Positions 5,515 to 6,049 of a stretch of 6,049 bases of DNA are shown here, one piece after another (within the stretch, counting starts at the first letter, position 1; each line of letters begins with the position of its first letter). Below the pieces are notes generated by a model. That model saw only the letters and a list, made by a program, of their open reading frames with translations, searched no databases and had not been told where the DNA came from. The stretch comes from JABICX01 sp964528765 (lineage in GTDB: Archaea > Nanobdellota > Nanobdellia > UBA10117 > JABICX01), in NCBI GenBank assembly GCA_964528765.1, contig CAZGVA010000051.1, forward strand, positions 1 to 6,049, in the 5' to 3' direction. The position numbers were made by a program, and so were the translations under genes.

Positions 5515-6049
5515 ATTATTGATCGCAAAACTGGAAGACTTCTTTTAATTTCTAATAATTTATCTCGATATTTATCCATTCGAATTTTGTAAATTGATGC
5601 AGGTAAGCTTCCCGCTTCAAAATGTTCTCTCTGAGCTTTTTTCATTAATTCAGTTATAGTTTTCTTCTCAGCAGTAAAATATTTTATTTTCTTTTTAGCA
5701 TTGTATATAATGTATTTTTTGTATGCATACCATCCCAATATACTTAAAATAACACATAAAATAAGTAGCCACCACCAGTTTCTTTGGACAAAGTTTTTAC
5801 TAGCTTTGCTAATTGCTCTTAGTGAGTTTAGATCTGCTTTTTTAGCTTCTAATTCATTATTTGTTTTTTCCCATAATGCTCTGGCATCTTCGTATCGTTC
5901 TTCTTCAAATGCTTGCGTTGTCTGTGAAAATAAGTCTTTTGCAATTTCAGTATCAACTCCATGTTCTTTGTAATCTTCTATTTTTATTTCTGAAGAAACT
6001 ATGTTATCATTAATTTCAAAAATGTTTAATTTTGTAAGTTCGATTTCAG
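5484..6049 (-). CDS. Single-pass membrane protein with cytoplasmic helical tail, C-terminal part (5' end outside window)
   Basis: The minus-strand frame stays open from the right edge to the stop at 5484-5486, giving 187 visible C-terminal residues, so the gene begins beyond the window. The first part (down to about 5781) is acidic and mostly helical, with a run such as FEEERYEDARALWEKTNNEL that looks like a helical hairpin or coiled coil. One membrane helix follows, beginning NWWWLLILCVILSILGWYAY (about 5780-5718). After it come a basic KKY/AKKK stop-transfer stretch and a charged helical cytoplasmic domain (TITELMKKAQREHF, then SIYKIRMDKYRDKLLEIKRSLPVL), ending in a lysine-rich tail. Positive-inside charges put the C-terminus in the cytoplasm and the larger N-terminal part outside. 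I recall similar tails on archaeal surface proteins, but cannot assign a family or function. The TTG at 5736-5738 is an internal Leu codon inside the membrane helix, not a start. Confidence 0.78.
   Translation of the reverse strand, partial: EIELTKLNIFEINDNIVSSEIKIEDYKEHGVDTEIAKDLFSQTTQAFEEERYEDARALWEKTNNELEAKKADLNSLRAISKASKNFVQRNWWWLLILCVILSILGWYAYKKYIIYNAKKKIKYFTAEKKTITELMKKAQREHFEAGSLPASIYKIRMDKYRDKLLEIKRSLPVLRSIIKKKVKKSKK

Noticed and set aside
5484..5738. Minus-strand 84-residue gene starting at the TTG at 5738
   Set aside because: The frame is open well upstream to the window edge, and this TTG falls within the membrane helix, so it is an internal Leu codon.
5701..5973. Plus-strand open frame of 90 codons
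   Set aside because: It is antisense to the right-edge membrane protein, whose frame is open along its full length and shows a proper helix-membrane-helix layout.

Overview
This is an AT-rich, gene-dense window from what is most likely an archaeon. Almost every gene start has a TATA-like box about 23-28 bases upstream of its ATG and no convincing Shine-Dalgarno sequence. That is the pattern of leaderless archaeal transcripts. The compact layout (gaps of at most about 90 bases), lysine-rich proteins and mix of genes would suit a small-genome DPANN-type lineage such as Woesearchaeota or Pacearchaeota. That placement is inference and was not tested by phylogeny.

Left part, plus strand: the 3' end of a TldD/PmbA-family protease-related gene (cut by the window edge) is followed by a 327-residue protein with a JAMM/MPN-like metalloprotease signature, though one metal ligand appears altered. 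Next come an APC-superfamily amino acid permease and a 129-residue protein I do not recognise. Each of the last three has its own TATA-like element, so they look like separate transcription units and not one operon.

Middle, minus strand: carbamate kinase (arcC) and ornithine carbamoyltransferase (argF/arcB) form a tight operon whose stop and start codons overlap (TAATG). Together they can turn citrulline, phosphate and ADP into ornithine, ammonia, CO2 and ATP, which is the lower half of the arginine deiminase pathway. Arginine deiminase itself is not in the window. The nearby permease is a reasonable but unproven candidate for substrate uptake or ornithine exchange.

Right part: a minimal two-helix potassium channel with a TVGYG filter is divergent from arcC. 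It converges on the 3' end of a minus-strand single-pass membrane protein that runs off the right edge. There are no RNA genes, insertion sequences, CRISPR arrays or phage genes, and no gene-free stretch over 300 bases. The least ordinary items are the JAMM-like protein with its altered ligand, the unrecognised 129-residue protein, the isolated arcC-argF pair, and small repeats over two promoters.
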